Shown in pieces: positions 51,494 through 60,014 of a stretch of DNA of 64,000 bases. The notes below the pieces were generated by a model. The model had not been told where the DNA came from. It saw only the letters and a program-made list of their open reading frames with translations, and made no database searches. The position numbers and the translations under genes were made by a program. Source of the DNA: VRUE01 sp963788975. Its GTDB lineage: Bacteria > Actinomycetota > Thermoleophilia > Solirubrobacterales > 70-9. The number at the start of each line of letters is the position of its first letter. The first letter of the stretch is position 1. Where the stretch lies: the NCBI GenBank assembly GCA_963788975.1, contig CAWBIJ010000004.1, positions 186,001-250,000 of the forward strand. Direction: 5' to 3'.

Positions 51494-51536
51494 CGGCGCG
51501 CTTTGTACCAGATAAACGACGTAAAACCGTGAATGC

Positions 51537-54026
51537 TCAGCGGACTACCAGGTTGACGAGCTTGCCCGGGACGACGATCTCCTTGACGACCTCCTTGCCG
51601 TCGAGATGCCGCCCGACCTTCTCGCTCTCGCGCGCCAGGCGCAGCAGCTCCTCGCGCGGGGCGTCGGCCGCGGCCTCGATCCGGTCCCGCAGCTTGCCGT
51701 TGACCTGCACGACCAGAGTCACCGTATCGCTGGCCAGCAGGGCGGGATCGGCCTCGGGCCAGGGCTGCTCCCAGACCCGTCCGCCCTCGATCCGCTCCCA
51801 GACCTCGGCGCCGAGATGGGGCGCGAAGGGGAAGACCAGCGAGGCCGCGGTCGAGACCGCGAAGCGCAGGGCGGCGATCCCGGCCGGGTCGGCGTAGAGG
51901 GCGTCCTTGCTCCGCTGTGCATCGTTGACGAGCTCCATCACGGCGGAGATCACGGTGTTGAACTGGAACCCCCGCTGGAAATCCCGGGTCACCTTGTCGA
52001 TCGCCCAGTGGGTCTTGGCGAGCAGGGCGCGCGCCTCGTCGCTCGCCGCGGCGTCGAGCTCGCCCCCCTCGCGCCCCTCGACCTCCTCGCAGAGGCGCCA
52101 GAGCCGCGAGAGGAACCGGTTGACCCCCTCGACCCCCTCGTCGGACCAGTCGCCGCCGCGCTCCGGCGGACCCATGAAGCAGACGTAGGTGCGGGCGGTG
52201 TCGGCGCCGTAGCGCTCGACGTACTCGGAGGGGCTTACGGTGTTGCCACGCGACTTCGACATCTTCGCCCCGTCGCGGGTAATCATCCCCTGGGCGAAGA
52301 GGTTGGCAAATGGCTCCTGGACGCTGAGCAAGCCGATGTCGGCAAGCGCCTTGGTGAAGAAGCGCGCGTACATCAGGTGCAGGATCGCGTGCTCTACCCC
52401 GCCGATGTACTGGTCGACCGGCATCCAGTGCTCGGCGGCAGCGGCATCCCAGGCAGCCTCCTCGTTGCGGGGGTCGAGGTAGCGGAGGAAGTACCAGGAG
52501 GAGTCGACGAAGGTGTCCATGGTGTCGGTCTCGCGACGGGCGGGGCCGCCGCAGCGGGGACACTCGGCGGCGACCCAGTCCTCGGCGGCGGCAAGCGGGC
52601 TGCGCCCGTGAGGCGCGTAGTCCTCGACCTCTGGCAGCTCCACCGGCAGCTGCTCGTCCGGCACCGGGACGATGCCGCAGGCGTCGCAGTAGAGGACCGG
52701 GATCGGCGCCCCCCAGTAGCGCTGCCGCGAGACCAGCCAGTCGCGCAGGCGGTAGTTGACAGCCGCCTTGCCGCGACCCTCCGCAGTGAGCCAGGCGACG
52801 ATCTCCTCATAGGCCTCGCGGTTGCCCTTGCCGTCGAAGCGGCCCGAGCCGGTCATCGGTCCGTCGCCGGGATAGGGCAGGCCCTCTTTGTTGCGAGCCG
52901 CCTCGGGGTCCTCGCCCTCGATGACCCGGCGGACCGGCAGGCCGAAGGTCTTGGCGAACTCGTAGTCGCGGCTGTCGTGAGCGGGAACCGCCATGACCGC
53001 CCCGGTGCCGTACTCCATCAGCACGTAGTCGGCGACGAACATCGGGATCTCCTCGCCGTTGACGGGGTTGACGACGCTGCGGCCGAGCGGCACGCCGGTC
53101 TTCTCGCGATCCTCGGCGCCGCGCTCCTCGACCGACTCGCGGGCGACCCGGTTGACGTACTCGCGCACCTCCTGCTCTGCCGCCGTGCCGGCGACGAGGC
53201 GCTCCAGTTCGGGGTGCTCGGGGGCGAGGACGAAGAAGGTGGCGCCGAAGAGCGTGTCGGGACGGGTGGTGAAGACGGGGAAGGCGAGGTCGAGCTCCTC
53301 GCAGCGGAAGGTCACCTCTGCCCCCTCGGAGCGGCCGATCCAGTTGCGCTGCATCGTGATCACGTGCTCGGGCCAGGACTCGAGCAGGTCGAAGTCATTG
53401 AGCAGCCGCTCCGCGTACTCGGTGATCTTGAAGAACCACTGCTCGAGCTTGCGCTGCTCGACCGGCGTCCCACAACGCTCGCAGCGCCCGTCGACGACCT
53501 GCTCGTTGGCGAGCACGGTGGCGTCCTTGGGGCACCACTGGACGGGCGCCTCGGTGTGGTAGGCGAGGCCGCGCTCGAACAGGCGCAGGAAGATCCACTG
53601 GGTCCAGCGGTAGTACTCGGGCGTGTGGGTGCCGAGCTCCCGCGCCCAGTCGATCGAGATGCCCCACTCGCGGAACTGGCGGCGGAAGGACTCGATCGAG
53701 CGCTCGGTCGCCTCGCGCGGCGGTTCGCCGGTCTTGATCGCGTTGTTCTCGGCCGGCAGGCCGAAGGCGTCGTAGCCCATCGGGTGGATCACCTCGAAGC
53801 CGTGGCGGCGGCGGAAATGGGCGATCGCATCGCCGACGGCGTAGCACTTGAGGTGGCCGACGTGGGGCTCGCCCGATGGGTAGGGCAACATCTCCAGCAC
53901 GTAGGACTTCGGCTTTGAGCCCTCGTAGCCGGGCTGGCCCGGGTTGGCGACCTCCCAGGTCCGCTCCTCGGCCCAGACCTGCTGCCACTTCGCCTCGATC
54001 CCCTTCGGGTCGTAACCGCTGCTCAT
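51537..54026 (-). CDS. leuS: Leucyl-tRNA synthetase
   Basis: About 829 residues from ATG 54026: MSSGYDPKGIEAKWQQVWAE, class I HIGH-type motif MLPYPSGEPHVGHLKCYAVG. The editing domain includes VFTTRPDTLFGATFFVLAPE and GTGAVMAVPAHDSRDYEFAK. A zinc-ribbon-like CPRCGGP is present, then KMSKSRGNTVSPSEYVERYG and the C-terminal tail VTLVVQVNGKLRDRIEAA. It charges tRNA-Leu and edits wrong amino acids. No T-box leader is visible; the upstream region holds a palindromic element instead. Confidence 0.97.
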   Translation of the reverse strand: MSSGYDPKGIEAKWQQVWAEERTWEVANPGQPGYEGSKPKSYVLEMLPYPSGEPHVGHLKCYAVGDAIAHFRRRHGFEVIHPMGYDAFGLPAENNAIKTGEPPREATERSIESFRRQFREWGISIDWARELGTHTPEYYRWTQWIFLRLFERGLAYHTEAPVQWCPKDATVLANEQVVDGRCERCGTPVEQRKLEQWFFKITEYAERLLNDFDLLESWPEHVITMQRNWIGRSEGAEVTFRCEELDLAFPVFTTRPDTLFGATFFVLAPEHPELERLVAGTAAEQEVREYVNRVARESVEERGAEDREKTGVPLGRSVVNPVNGEEIPMFVADYVLMEYGTGAVMAVPAHDSRDYEFAKTFGLPVRRVIEGEDPEAARNKEGLPYPGDGPMTGSGRFDGKGNREAYEEIVAWLTAEGRGKAAVNYRLRDWLVSRQRYWGAPIPVLYCDACGIVPVPDEQLPVELPEVEDYAPHGRSPLAAAEDWVAAECPRCGGPARRETDTMDTFVDSSWYFLRYLDPRNEEAAWDAAAAEHWMPVDQYIGGVEHAILHLMYARFFTKALADIGLLSVQEPFANLFAQGMITRDGAKMSKSRGNTVSPSEYVERYGADTARTYVCFMGPPERGGDWSDEGVEGVNRFLSRLWRLCEEVEGREGGELDAAASDEARALLAKTHWAIDKVTRDFQRGFQFNTVISAVMELVNDAQRSKDALYADPAGIAALRFAVSTAASLVFPFAPHLGAEVWERIEGGRVWEQPWPEADPALLASDTVTLVVQVNGKLRDRIEAAADAPREELLRLARESEKVGRHLDGKEVVKEIVVPGKLVNLVVR

Positions 54027-54051
54027 CGGAGCGATCTTATGGGCGCCCAGG

Positions 54052-54145
54052 CGTGGCGGGTCCTGTCGCCGCAGGGGACCCACCACCCCCTCCGGTAGCT
54101 AAAGCTTCCTCGGGGGTGGTCCCCCCTACGGCGCCACCCGCCACG
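54052..54145. repeat. Palindromic element, family 3, upstream of leuS
   Basis: Outer 10-bp arms CGTGGCGGGT / ACCCGCCACG. Unpaired CCTGTC and GCC are followed by stem GCCGCAGGGG / CCCCTACGGC, then CACCACCCC / GGGGTGGT, around the loop CCGGTAGCTAAAGCTTCCTC. The element lies 26 bases before the leuS start and ends 17 bases before the DUF3052 stop. Confidence 0.92.
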
Positions 54146-54162
54146 AGAGGCCGCGCTGCTGA

Positions 54163-54560
54163 CTAAGCTCGCCGGCGCGTCAACCGCAAACCCGACCAGA
54201 CGTCGTCGATCGCGCAGACCTTGGTGTCGACCATGCCCTAGGAAGGCAAACGTCGCGAATGACGTCCTCCGTCAGATCGGTGTCCACACCGGAGGTGCGC
54301 TTCGGCCAAGCCACCCAGAGGATTCCCTCGCCGACGGCCTTGGCGACGGCGTCGAAGCGGCGCTCGAACTCTCCCCGGGAAGTGACGAACCAGATCGTCA
54401 TCTCGCGGCGTCCCCGGTTGCCGCGGCGGAGCGTAACGTCGTCGGGGAGCGGATCCAGCAGGCCCTCGATTCCCTCCGGCGCGTCGATCAGCACCACGAC
54501 CGAACCCGACTTGACGCCCAACTTCTGGACCAAGGGCTTATCCGAATAACCGGCGCTCAC
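54163..54560 (-). pseudogene. DUF3052 family protein, frameshifted near 54238
   Basis: The first frame (GTG 54560) gives SAGYSDKPLVQKLGVKSGSV, LDPLPDDVTLRRGNRGRREM, TIWFVTSRGEFERRFDAVAK and ILWVAWPKRTSGVDTDLTED. This is the DUF3052 pattern seen in many actinobacteria. After DVIRDVCLP the reading goes wrong. The neighbouring frame continues GMVDTKVCAIDDVWSGLRLT to a TAG at 54163, which restores the usual family end. One base is missing or altered around 54236-54242 (TTCCTAGGGCATGG). Function of the family is unknown. Real decay and sequencing error are both possible. Confidence 0.8.
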
Positions 54561-54585
54561 GGCGCTGGAGTGTAGGCGCCTGTAC

Positions 54586-55305
54586 TCAGAGGACTGGTGA
54601 GATCGCCTCTAGCACGCGGGGCCAGAGGTAGACCTCGAGCGTGGCGGCGAAGACGACGACGGGAATCGCGAGCAGGGCGGTGATGAAGGTGGCGGCGAGC
54701 AGCTGGTTCCACTCGCCGCGGCGGCTGGCGATCAGCCAGGCGGCGAGGGGCAGGAAGAGGGCGGCCAGCTCCGGGATCGCGTGCGGGAGGACGCTGAAGA
54801 TCAGGGCGGCGTGGGAGATCTGCAATTGGTAGGCGATGGTCGAGCCCTGGAAGCCCAGGTAGAGCGCCTGGGTGGAGAGCGAGAAGAGGGTCACCGCGGC
54901 GACGAAGAGAATCGCGAACTGGGCCGTTTTGACGTGGATCCAGCGGGAGAAGCCGCTGCGCTGGGCGGCGGCGATCGGCATCGAGGCGCCGGCGATGAAG
55001 CCGGCGACGCAGGCGGTCGCGTGCAGAGCCAGCACCAGCGAGTTGCGGTAGAGGATCGGCAGCAGGTCGCCGGCGTCGCTCGACTCGTTCAGCCCCGCCA
55101 TGTGGATCGGCGTGATGTCCGGGGTGAGCAGGCCGGCGACGACCCAAACCGCCCCGAGCAGGAACAGCGCGATCGCCAGGCTCAGAGCCAGCCAGCCGCG
55201 CAGAACGACCCAGGGGCGCTCGTTCCACGACTCGAACGCTTCCCGGGTGTCCTGCATCCCGTGCGAGAGGACGTGCTCGTTGGCGGTGCTCATCCCCTTG
55301 ATCAT
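54586..55305 (-). CDS. SpoIIM-like (stage II sporulation protein M) membrane protein
   Basis: 239 residues with about six hydrophobic helices. It shows the family pattern YRNSLVLALHATACVAGFIA, HAALIFSVLPHAIPELAALF, LPLAAWLIASRRGEWNQLLA and ATFITALLAIPVVVFAATLE. In Bacillus SpoIIM joins the engulfment complex with SpoIID and SpoIIP; non-sporulating actinobacteria keep related proteins of unknown role. No partner sporulation gene is nearby. The start is 55305 or the in-frame ATG 55293. Confidence 0.82.
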   Translation of the reverse strand: MIKGMSTANEHVLSHGMQDTREAFESWNERPWVVLRGWLALSLAIALFLLGAVWVVAGLLTPDITPIHMAGLNESSDAGDLLPILYRNSLVLALHATACVAGFIAGASMPIAAAQRSGFSRWIHVKTAQFAILFVAAVTLFSLSTQALYLGFQGSTIAYQLQISHAALIFSVLPHAIPELAALFLPLAAWLIASRRGEWNQLLAATFITALLAIPVVVFAATLEVYLWPRVLEAISPVL

Positions 55306-55338
55306 CGGCAGGTGCGACGCCCGATTTGAGCTTGGGGC

Positions 55339-55590
55339 TCAGTGCCCGGCCGAGAGCAGGCGTCCGCGCGCTAGCTGGATCAGACTCCAGAGCGAGACCG
55401 CCGCCCAGACCGTCTCCAGCAGCAGGAAGCCCCAGAGGTGCTCGTAGAGGGCGAGCACGGCGAGGACCGCCGACCCGATCAGGTTGAGGACCAGATAGAC
55501 ACGCGAGTGCTGGCTCATCGCCCCGAACTGGGCGGCCGCGTAGGCGACGAGGATCAACAGCGCCCCGACGATCTGCACCAGTTGGTCCAT
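55339..55590 (-). CDS. Small three-helix membrane protein (CBU_0592-like)
   Basis: 83 residues, almost all hydrophobic: MDQLVQIVGALLILVAYAAA, then VYLVLNLIGSAVLAVLALYE and LWGFLLLETVWAAVSLWSLI. The pattern Q-F-G..S..Y..LNLIGS..L with W-GF..LE..W is that of the CBU_0592-like family of small membrane proteins. Role unknown. Located between the tRNA-Ala gene and the SpoIIM-like gene, same strand. Confidence 0.75.
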   Translation of the reverse strand: MDQLVQIVGALLILVAYAAAQFGAMSQHSRVYLVLNLIGSAVLAVLALYEHLWGFLLLETVWAAVSLWSLIQLARGRLLSAGH

Positions 55591-55614
55591 CGGGGGGCGA
55601 GCCTACTTGGGGAG

Positions 55615-55687
55615 TGGAGCTGACGGGGCTCGAACCCGTGACCTCCTGACTGCCAGTCAGACGCTCTTCCAGCTGAGCTACAGCCCC
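55615..55687 (-). tRNA. tRNA-Ala (anticodon GGC)
   Basis: A 73-base cloverleaf. Acceptor stem 5' GGGGCTG pairs with 3' CAGCTCC, giving the G3-U70 pair that marks alanine tRNAs. The D arm is GCTCAGCTGGAAGAGC. The anticodon stem TCTGA/TCAGG has loop CTGGCAG (anticodon GGC, reading GCC). The T arm is CGGGTTCGAACCCCG. No CCA end is encoded. No similar tRNA is seen elsewhere in the window. Confidence 0.97.
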
Positions 55688-55728
55688 AAGTGCCGCTGAG
55701 TTTAGAGCTTCAACCGAGCTCCGCCGGG

Positions 55729-56469
55729 CTAGGCGGCGCGCTGCTCGGGGCCCTGATCCTCGTCGATGTCGAGGATCAGGTTGTCGTCCGCCGTGCGGCG
55801 GACCTGGAACTCGAGCGGCGAGCGCTCTTCCAGCTCGCGCAGGAGCTCGACCGGCTCGTTGAGGCGCATCGAGAGCGTCGCCCGGCCCTCGGAGAAGCGC
55901 TCGACCGAGATCTCCGACGCGCCCAGCTGGCCGATCGCGTCCTCGAAGCCGACAAGCTGGGAGAAGTCACCAAGCGGCCCGATCTCGACTTTGACCGACC
56001 CCTCGAACAAGTCCGTTGCATCGGCGTCGCCCCCGGCCGTGCTCGCGGGCGCTTCCTGGGACGCGCCGGCCTCGACCTCGGCCAGCTCCTGCGCCCGGCG
56101 GCTCACCTCGACGGCGTCGTGGAGCGCCTTCATCCGGATTCGGGTCGCCTGGCCGCGCGCCTGGGCGTGGATCTCATCGAGCCGCGCCGAGACCGACTCG
56201 AGCGAGACGATGCTGCGGTCGTGGCGCTCGTTCGCCTCACGCAGGCGTTCGGTGAGACTGCGGATCTCCCGCTCCCGCTCGATCACCATCTCAGCGAGTG
56301 AGGTCGCCTCGCGTTCCAGCTCGGCCACCAGCTCGGACGCTTCGCGCCAGCGCTCCAATGCGCTCTCCGCCTCGCGCTCGAGCACCAAAGCCCCCTCGTC
56401 CCGCGCCTCGATCGCCGCATCCACCTCATCGCGGCGGTAGCCGAGGAGCGCCCTCTTGAAGCTACCCAT
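55729..56469 (-). CDS. DivIVA-like coiled-coil protein
   Basis: About 246 residues from ATG 56469: MGSFKRALLGYRRDEVDAAI resembles the short N-terminal DivIVA domain. A long Glu/Arg-rich coiled coil follows (LEREATSLAEMVIERERE, SLTERLREANERHDRSIVSL). The C-terminal globular part (VKVEIGPLGDFSQLVGFEDA, EISVERFSEGRATLSMRLNE) looks like a small α/β domain of unknown function. It may mark poles or septa or organise envelope synthesis. The start overlaps rsfS by eight bases, and the tRNA-Ala gene follows. Confidence 0.75.
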   Translation of the reverse strand: MGSFKRALLGYRRDEVDAAIEARDEGALVLEREAESALERWREASELVAELEREATSLAEMVIEREREIRSLTERLREANERHDRSIVSLESVSARLDEIHAQARGQATRIRMKALHDAVEVSRRAQELAEVEAGASQEAPASTAGGDADATDLFEGSVKVEIGPLGDFSQLVGFEDAIGQLGASEISVERFSEGRATLSMRLNEPVELLRELEERSPLEFQVRRTADDNLILDIDEDQGPEQRAA

Positions 56470-56854
56470 GGAGCGGGACCGTAGAGGCCCCTTCGGACGA
56501 CAACTCAAGGCGCGGCGCCTCGCGCCAAAGCTCCTCGAGGCTGTAGCGCTCGCGCACCTCGGCGGTGAAGACGTGCAGCACGCAGTCGAGGTAGTCGAGC
56601 ACGATCCAGCCGGTCGCCGCCTCCAGCTCGGCGCCACGGGGCAGCAACTCGTCCTCCCGCTTCAGCCGCAGCCTCACCTCGTCGGCGATCGCCCGCGCCT
56701 GGCGCTCGTTGCGCCCCGTGCAAATCGCCAGGAAGTCGGTGTAGGAGACGAGCTTGCGCATATCGAGGACGACGATCTCGGCGGCGCCTTTGGCGTCGGT
56801 GATCGCCGCCAGGCGCTGCGCCAGGCGCTCACTCTTGCCTTCCGCCGCACTCAC
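56462..56854 (-). CDS. rsfS: Ribosomal silencing factor RsfS
   Basis: 130 residues. RsfS binds L14 on the 50S subunit and blocks joining with the 30S in starvation. It has GAAEIVVLDMRKLVSYTDFL, AICTGRNERQARAIADEVRL and ATGWIVLDYLDCVLHVFTAE, then REAPRLELS. Overlaps with nadD (4 bases) and with the DivIVA-like gene show a coupled string. Confidence 0.95.
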   Translation of the reverse strand: MSAAEGKSERLAQRLAAITDAKGAAEIVVLDMRKLVSYTDFLAICTGRNERQARAIADEVRLRLKREDELLPRGAELEAATGWIVLDYLDCVLHVFTAEVRERYSLEELWREAPRLELSSEGASTVPLHG

Positions 56855-57468
56855 CCGTAGACCCCCTTCTCCTCGATGAACCGCGCCACCGTCTCGGGAA
56901 CCAGGTAGCGCAGCGGCCGGCCCTGTGCCGCCCGCTCCCGCACGGCCGAGGAGGAGACGCCGAACTGCGGCATCTCCAGCATCGTCGCCCGCTCCTCTGC
57001 GCCAAGGCTGCGGAGGACGGCCGCCACGTCGGTGTCGGACACGCCCGCCCGCCGCCCGACGGCGATCCGCGCCAGCTCGGTCACCCGGCGCGGCTCCCGC
57101 CAGCTCTCCAGGCCGACGGCGGCGTCCGCCCCCATCACGAAGACCAGCTCCGCATCGCCTCTCTCGTTCGCAAGCAGCTCCAAAGTCTCATACGTATAGG
57201 ACGGTCCCTCGCGCTCAACCTCGAGGGTGGAGGCGGAGAAGCGCGAGTCCTCGGCGGTGGCGAGGCGGGTCATCGCCAGGCGCAGCTCGCGGCCGGGGTC
57301 GTCGAGGATCCGCTTGTGGGGCGCCTCCCCGGTTGGCATCAGTAGCACCTCGTCGAGCCCGAGCTGCCAGAGCGCCTCCTGCGCCAGCGCCAGATGCCCG
57401 AGGTGCGGCGGGTTAAACGCCGAACCGAGGACGCCGATCGCCCCGGCGGGGCTAGGGCCCCTACTCAC
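56851..57468 (-). CDS. nadD: Nicotinate-nucleotide adenylyltransferase
   Basis: 205 residues. NadD adenylates nicotinate mononucleotide in NAD synthesis. It has the nucleotidyltransferase motif GVLGSAFNPPHLGHLALAQE (H-x-G-H), VLLMPTGEAPHK, LVFVMGADAAVGLESWREPR and the second motif VSSSAVRERAAQGRPLRYLV. Its GTG start lies eight bases inside the end of proA. Confidence 0.95.
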   Translation of the reverse strand: MSRGPSPAGAIGVLGSAFNPPHLGHLALAQEALWQLGLDEVLLMPTGEAPHKRILDDPGRELRLAMTRLATAEDSRFSASTLEVEREGPSYTYETLELLANERGDAELVFVMGADAAVGLESWREPRRVTELARIAVGRRAGVSDTDVAAVLRSLGAEERATMLEMPQFGVSSSAVRERAAQGRPLRYLVPETVARFIEEKGVYG

Positions 57469-58729
57469 GCAGCTGGCCGTCGCCGCGCACGACGTACTTG
57501 TAGGTGGTCAGCTCGCGCATCCCGATCGGGCCGCGAGCGTGCAGCTTCTGGGTCGCGTTGCCGATCTCCGCCCCGAGCCCGTACTCGAAGCCGTCGGTGA
57601 AGCGGGTGGAGGCGTTGGTGTAGACAGCGGCGGCGTCGACTCCGGCGGCAAAGGCCTCCGACGCCTCCTCTGAGGAGGTGACGATCGCCTCCGAGTGACT
57701 GGTGCCGTGACCGTTGATGTGGTCGATCGCCTCCTCCAGCGAGTCGACCACTCCCACAACCATCTTCAGGCCCAGGTACTCGGTACCCCAGTCGGCATCG
57801 CTCGCGGCGCCGACCTCCACCTCGCCGGCGAGCTCCCGGGTTCGCTCGTCGCCGAGCAGCTCGACCCCGGCCCCGTACAACTCGGCGAGCGCGCCGGGGA
57901 GGAAGCGCTCCGCGATGGCGGCGTGGACAAGCAGCGTCTCCGCCGCGTTGCACATCCCCGGTCGCTGCACCTTGGCGTTGTAGGCAATCCGTTGCGCCAT
58001 CTCCAGGTCGGCGTCGGCGTGGACGTAGACGTGGCAGTTGCCCGCCGCCGCGTACATCATCGGCACCGTGGCGACGCCTTTCAGCGCCGCCTTCAGCCCC
58101 TCGCCGCCGCGCGGGATCAGCAGGTCGACGTTCTCGTCCTGGGTCGCCAGCTCGGCCAGGTCGTCACGCCCGCCCGTAACCGCGAGCAGCAGCGCCGCGT
58201 CCTGCGGCAGGCCGGCCTCCTCGAGCGCCTCGCGGACGATCGCCGCCAGGGCGCCGTTGGAGCGCTCGGCGTAGCTGGAGCCGCGCAGGACGATCGCGTT
58301 GCCGCTCTTGATCGTCAGCGCCGCGCAGTCGATCGTCACGTTGGGTCGCGCCTCGTAGACCACCGCGACGACCCCGAGCGGGACCCGCACCTTGCGCAGG
58401 TCGAGCCCGCTGGCGAGCGTCCGGTGCTCGAGCTGCTCGCCGACCGGGTCCTCGAGCGCGACGATCTGCCGCACTCCGTCCGCCATCGCCTGGACCCGCT
58501 GCTCGTTCAGCGTCAGCCGGTCGCGCAGGGCCGGCGTCAGGTCGGCGGCGCGCTCATCGGCGAGGTCGGCGGCATTCGCCTCGAGGATCGCGGCGGATCG
58601 CTCCTCCAGCAGGCGCGCGGTTGCCTCGAGGGCTGCGTTCTTCGCCTCGGTTAAAGAGCTCGCAAGCGCCCGAGACGCCCGCTTGGCGGAAGCACATGTC
58701 TCGGCCACGGTTGCCGTCGTCACTGCCAT
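57461..58729 (-). CDS. proA: Gamma-glutamyl phosphate reductase
   Basis: 422 residues. ProA reduces glutamyl 5-phosphate in proline synthesis. It has VPLGVVAVVYEARPNVTIDC, GNAIVLRGSSYAERSNGALA, DLLIPRGGEGLKAALKGVAT, KVQRPGMCNAAETLLVHAAI (catalytic Cys) and LGAEIGNATQKLHARGPIGM. A palindromic element separates it from proB, 122 bases upstream. Confidence 0.97.
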   Translation of the reverse strand: MAVTTATVAETCASAKRASRALASSLTEAKNAALEATARLLEERSAAILEANAADLADERAADLTPALRDRLTLNEQRVQAMADGVRQIVALEDPVGEQLEHRTLASGLDLRKVRVPLGVVAVVYEARPNVTIDCAALTIKSGNAIVLRGSSYAERSNGALAAIVREALEEAGLPQDAALLLAVTGGRDDLAELATQDENVDLLIPRGGEGLKAALKGVATVPMMYAAAGNCHVYVHADADLEMAQRIAYNAKVQRPGMCNAAETLLVHAAIAERFLPGALAELYGAGVELLGDERTRELAGEVEVGAASDADWGTEYLGLKMVVGVVDSLEEAIDHINGHGTSHSEAIVTSSEEASEAFAAGVDAAAVYTNASTRFTDGFEYGLGAEIGNATQKLHARGPIGMRELTTYKYVVRGDGQLRE

Positions 58730-58746
58730 AACGGCTAAGGGTAGCT

Positions 58747-58845
58747 AGGAGGGGTTAGCGAAACTCGCGTCTGTGGCTGGCGAGCGCCGCACCGCACTGT
58801 GTCCGCCGCCGCCAGGCGCGGGCGGAGGTTTCGCTAACCCCTCCT
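58747..58845. repeat. 99-bp palindromic element between proA and proB
   Basis: Outer arms of 18 bp are perfect: AGGAGGGGTTAGCGAAAC (58747-58764) with 58828-58845. The 63-base interior has a CTGGCG / CGCCAG inner stem and a loop with GCCGCACCGCACTGTGTCC. The core occurs once here. It fills almost the whole gap between proB and proA. Confidence 0.83.
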
Positions 58846-58851
58846 TTGCGC

Positions 58852-59940
58852 CTAGACGAGGACGAAACGGTCGCGGTGGATGACCTCGTCGGCCGCGTGC
58901 GGGAGCAGCTCACGCGCAGCGGCACTCTTCAGGCCGATCACCCTCACCAGCTCCTTAGCCGAGTAGTCGACGATCCCCTTGCCGACAAGGTCGCCGTCGG
59001 AGACGATCTCCACTGCGTCGCCCGCGTCGAAGTCGCCGTCGACCGCGACGATCCCGACGGGGAGCAGGCTGGAGCCGCTCTCGCGCAGGACGCGGGCCGC
59101 TCCCGAGTCGACGGTCAGCCGGCCGTGGGCCGGCTTCGCGTACTTGAGCCAGAGCTTGAAGCTGGGGGCCTTGCCGGCCTGGGGGGCGAAACGAGTCCCG
59201 ACGCGGCCGCCACCAGCTGCGGCGGCCAGCGTCCCAGCAACGGTGCCGTTGCAAATCGTCGCCGGAATGCCGGCCTCGCTCGCCATCTCGGCGGCGGCGA
59301 CCTTGCTGCGCATCCCGCCCGAGCCGAAGGCCGACGTGCGGTCGCCGATCTCCATCCCCTCCAGGACGGCGAAGTCCTCGACCTCGGCGACCAGCGTCGC
59401 CTCGGGATCGGTGCGCGGGTCGGCCTCATATAGGCCATCGACGTCGGAGAGCAGCACGAGCAGACGCGCGTCGAGCAGGATCGCCACCTGGGCGGCGAGG
59501 AAGTCGTTGTCACCGAAGGTGATCTCGTCGGTCGCCGTGGTGTCGTTCTCGTTGACGACCGGCACCACCCCCCACTCGATAAGCCGCCGCAGCGTCTGGC
59601 GCGCGTTGAGGTAGTTGGTGCGGGCAGCGATGTCGGCGGCGGTGAGAAGCACCTGCGCGGCGCGGGTGCCCTGCGCGGCGAGCCGGTCCTCGTAGGCGCG
59701 GAAGAGATTGCCCTGGCCGACCGCGGAGGCCGCCTGCAGCTCGTCCATCCCGCGCGGGCGCACGTCCATCTCCATCAGCCGCATCCCCCGCGCGATCGCC
59801 CCCGAGGTGACCATCACCACCCGCTCGCCACCCTGCTCCAGCGCGCTCACCTGGGAGCAGACCGAGTCGAGCACGTCGGCGCGCAGCTCGCCGTCGTCGG
59901 CGGCGACGATCGAGGAACCGAGCTTGACGACGAGGGTCAT
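58852..59940 (-). CDS. proB: Glutamate 5-kinase
   Basis: 362 residues. ProB makes glutamyl 5-phosphate, first step of proline synthesis. An amino-acid kinase fold is visible: TLVVKLGSSIVAADDGELRA, VVMVTSGAIARGMRLMEMDV, VVPVVNENDTTATDEITFGD, LLVLLSDVDGLYEADPRTDP and FGSGGMRSKVAAAEMASEAG. A C-terminal PUA domain follows (AARVLRESGSSLLPVGIVAV). Divergent from the nitrilase gene, 74 bases away. Confidence 0.97.
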   Translation of the reverse strand: MTLVVKLGSSIVAADDGELRADVLDSVCSQVSALEQGGERVVMVTSGAIARGMRLMEMDVRPRGMDELQAASAVGQGNLFRAYEDRLAAQGTRAAQVLLTAADIAARTNYLNARQTLRRLIEWGVVPVVNENDTTATDEITFGDNDFLAAQVAILLDARLLVLLSDVDGLYEADPRTDPEATLVAEVEDFAVLEGMEIGDRTSAFGSGGMRSKVAAAEMASEAGIPATICNGTVAGTLAAAAGGGRVGTRFAPQAGKAPSFKLWLKYAKPAHGRLTVDSGAARVLRESGSSLLPVGIVAVDGDFDAGDAVEIVSDGDLVGKGIVDYSAKELVRVIGLKSAAARELLPHAADEVIHRDRFVLV

Positions 59941-60014
59941 GACCAGGCAAGTGTATGAAGGCCCCGACCCGCAACCGGCTTGTGCGGCCGGGGACTTTGC
60001 GCGATGCTGCCGCG

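Noticed and set aside
54027..54162. T-box riboswitch before leuS
   Set aside because: The region is filled by a family 3 palindrome whose copies occur at unrelated genes; no T-box sequence or specifier loop is visible.
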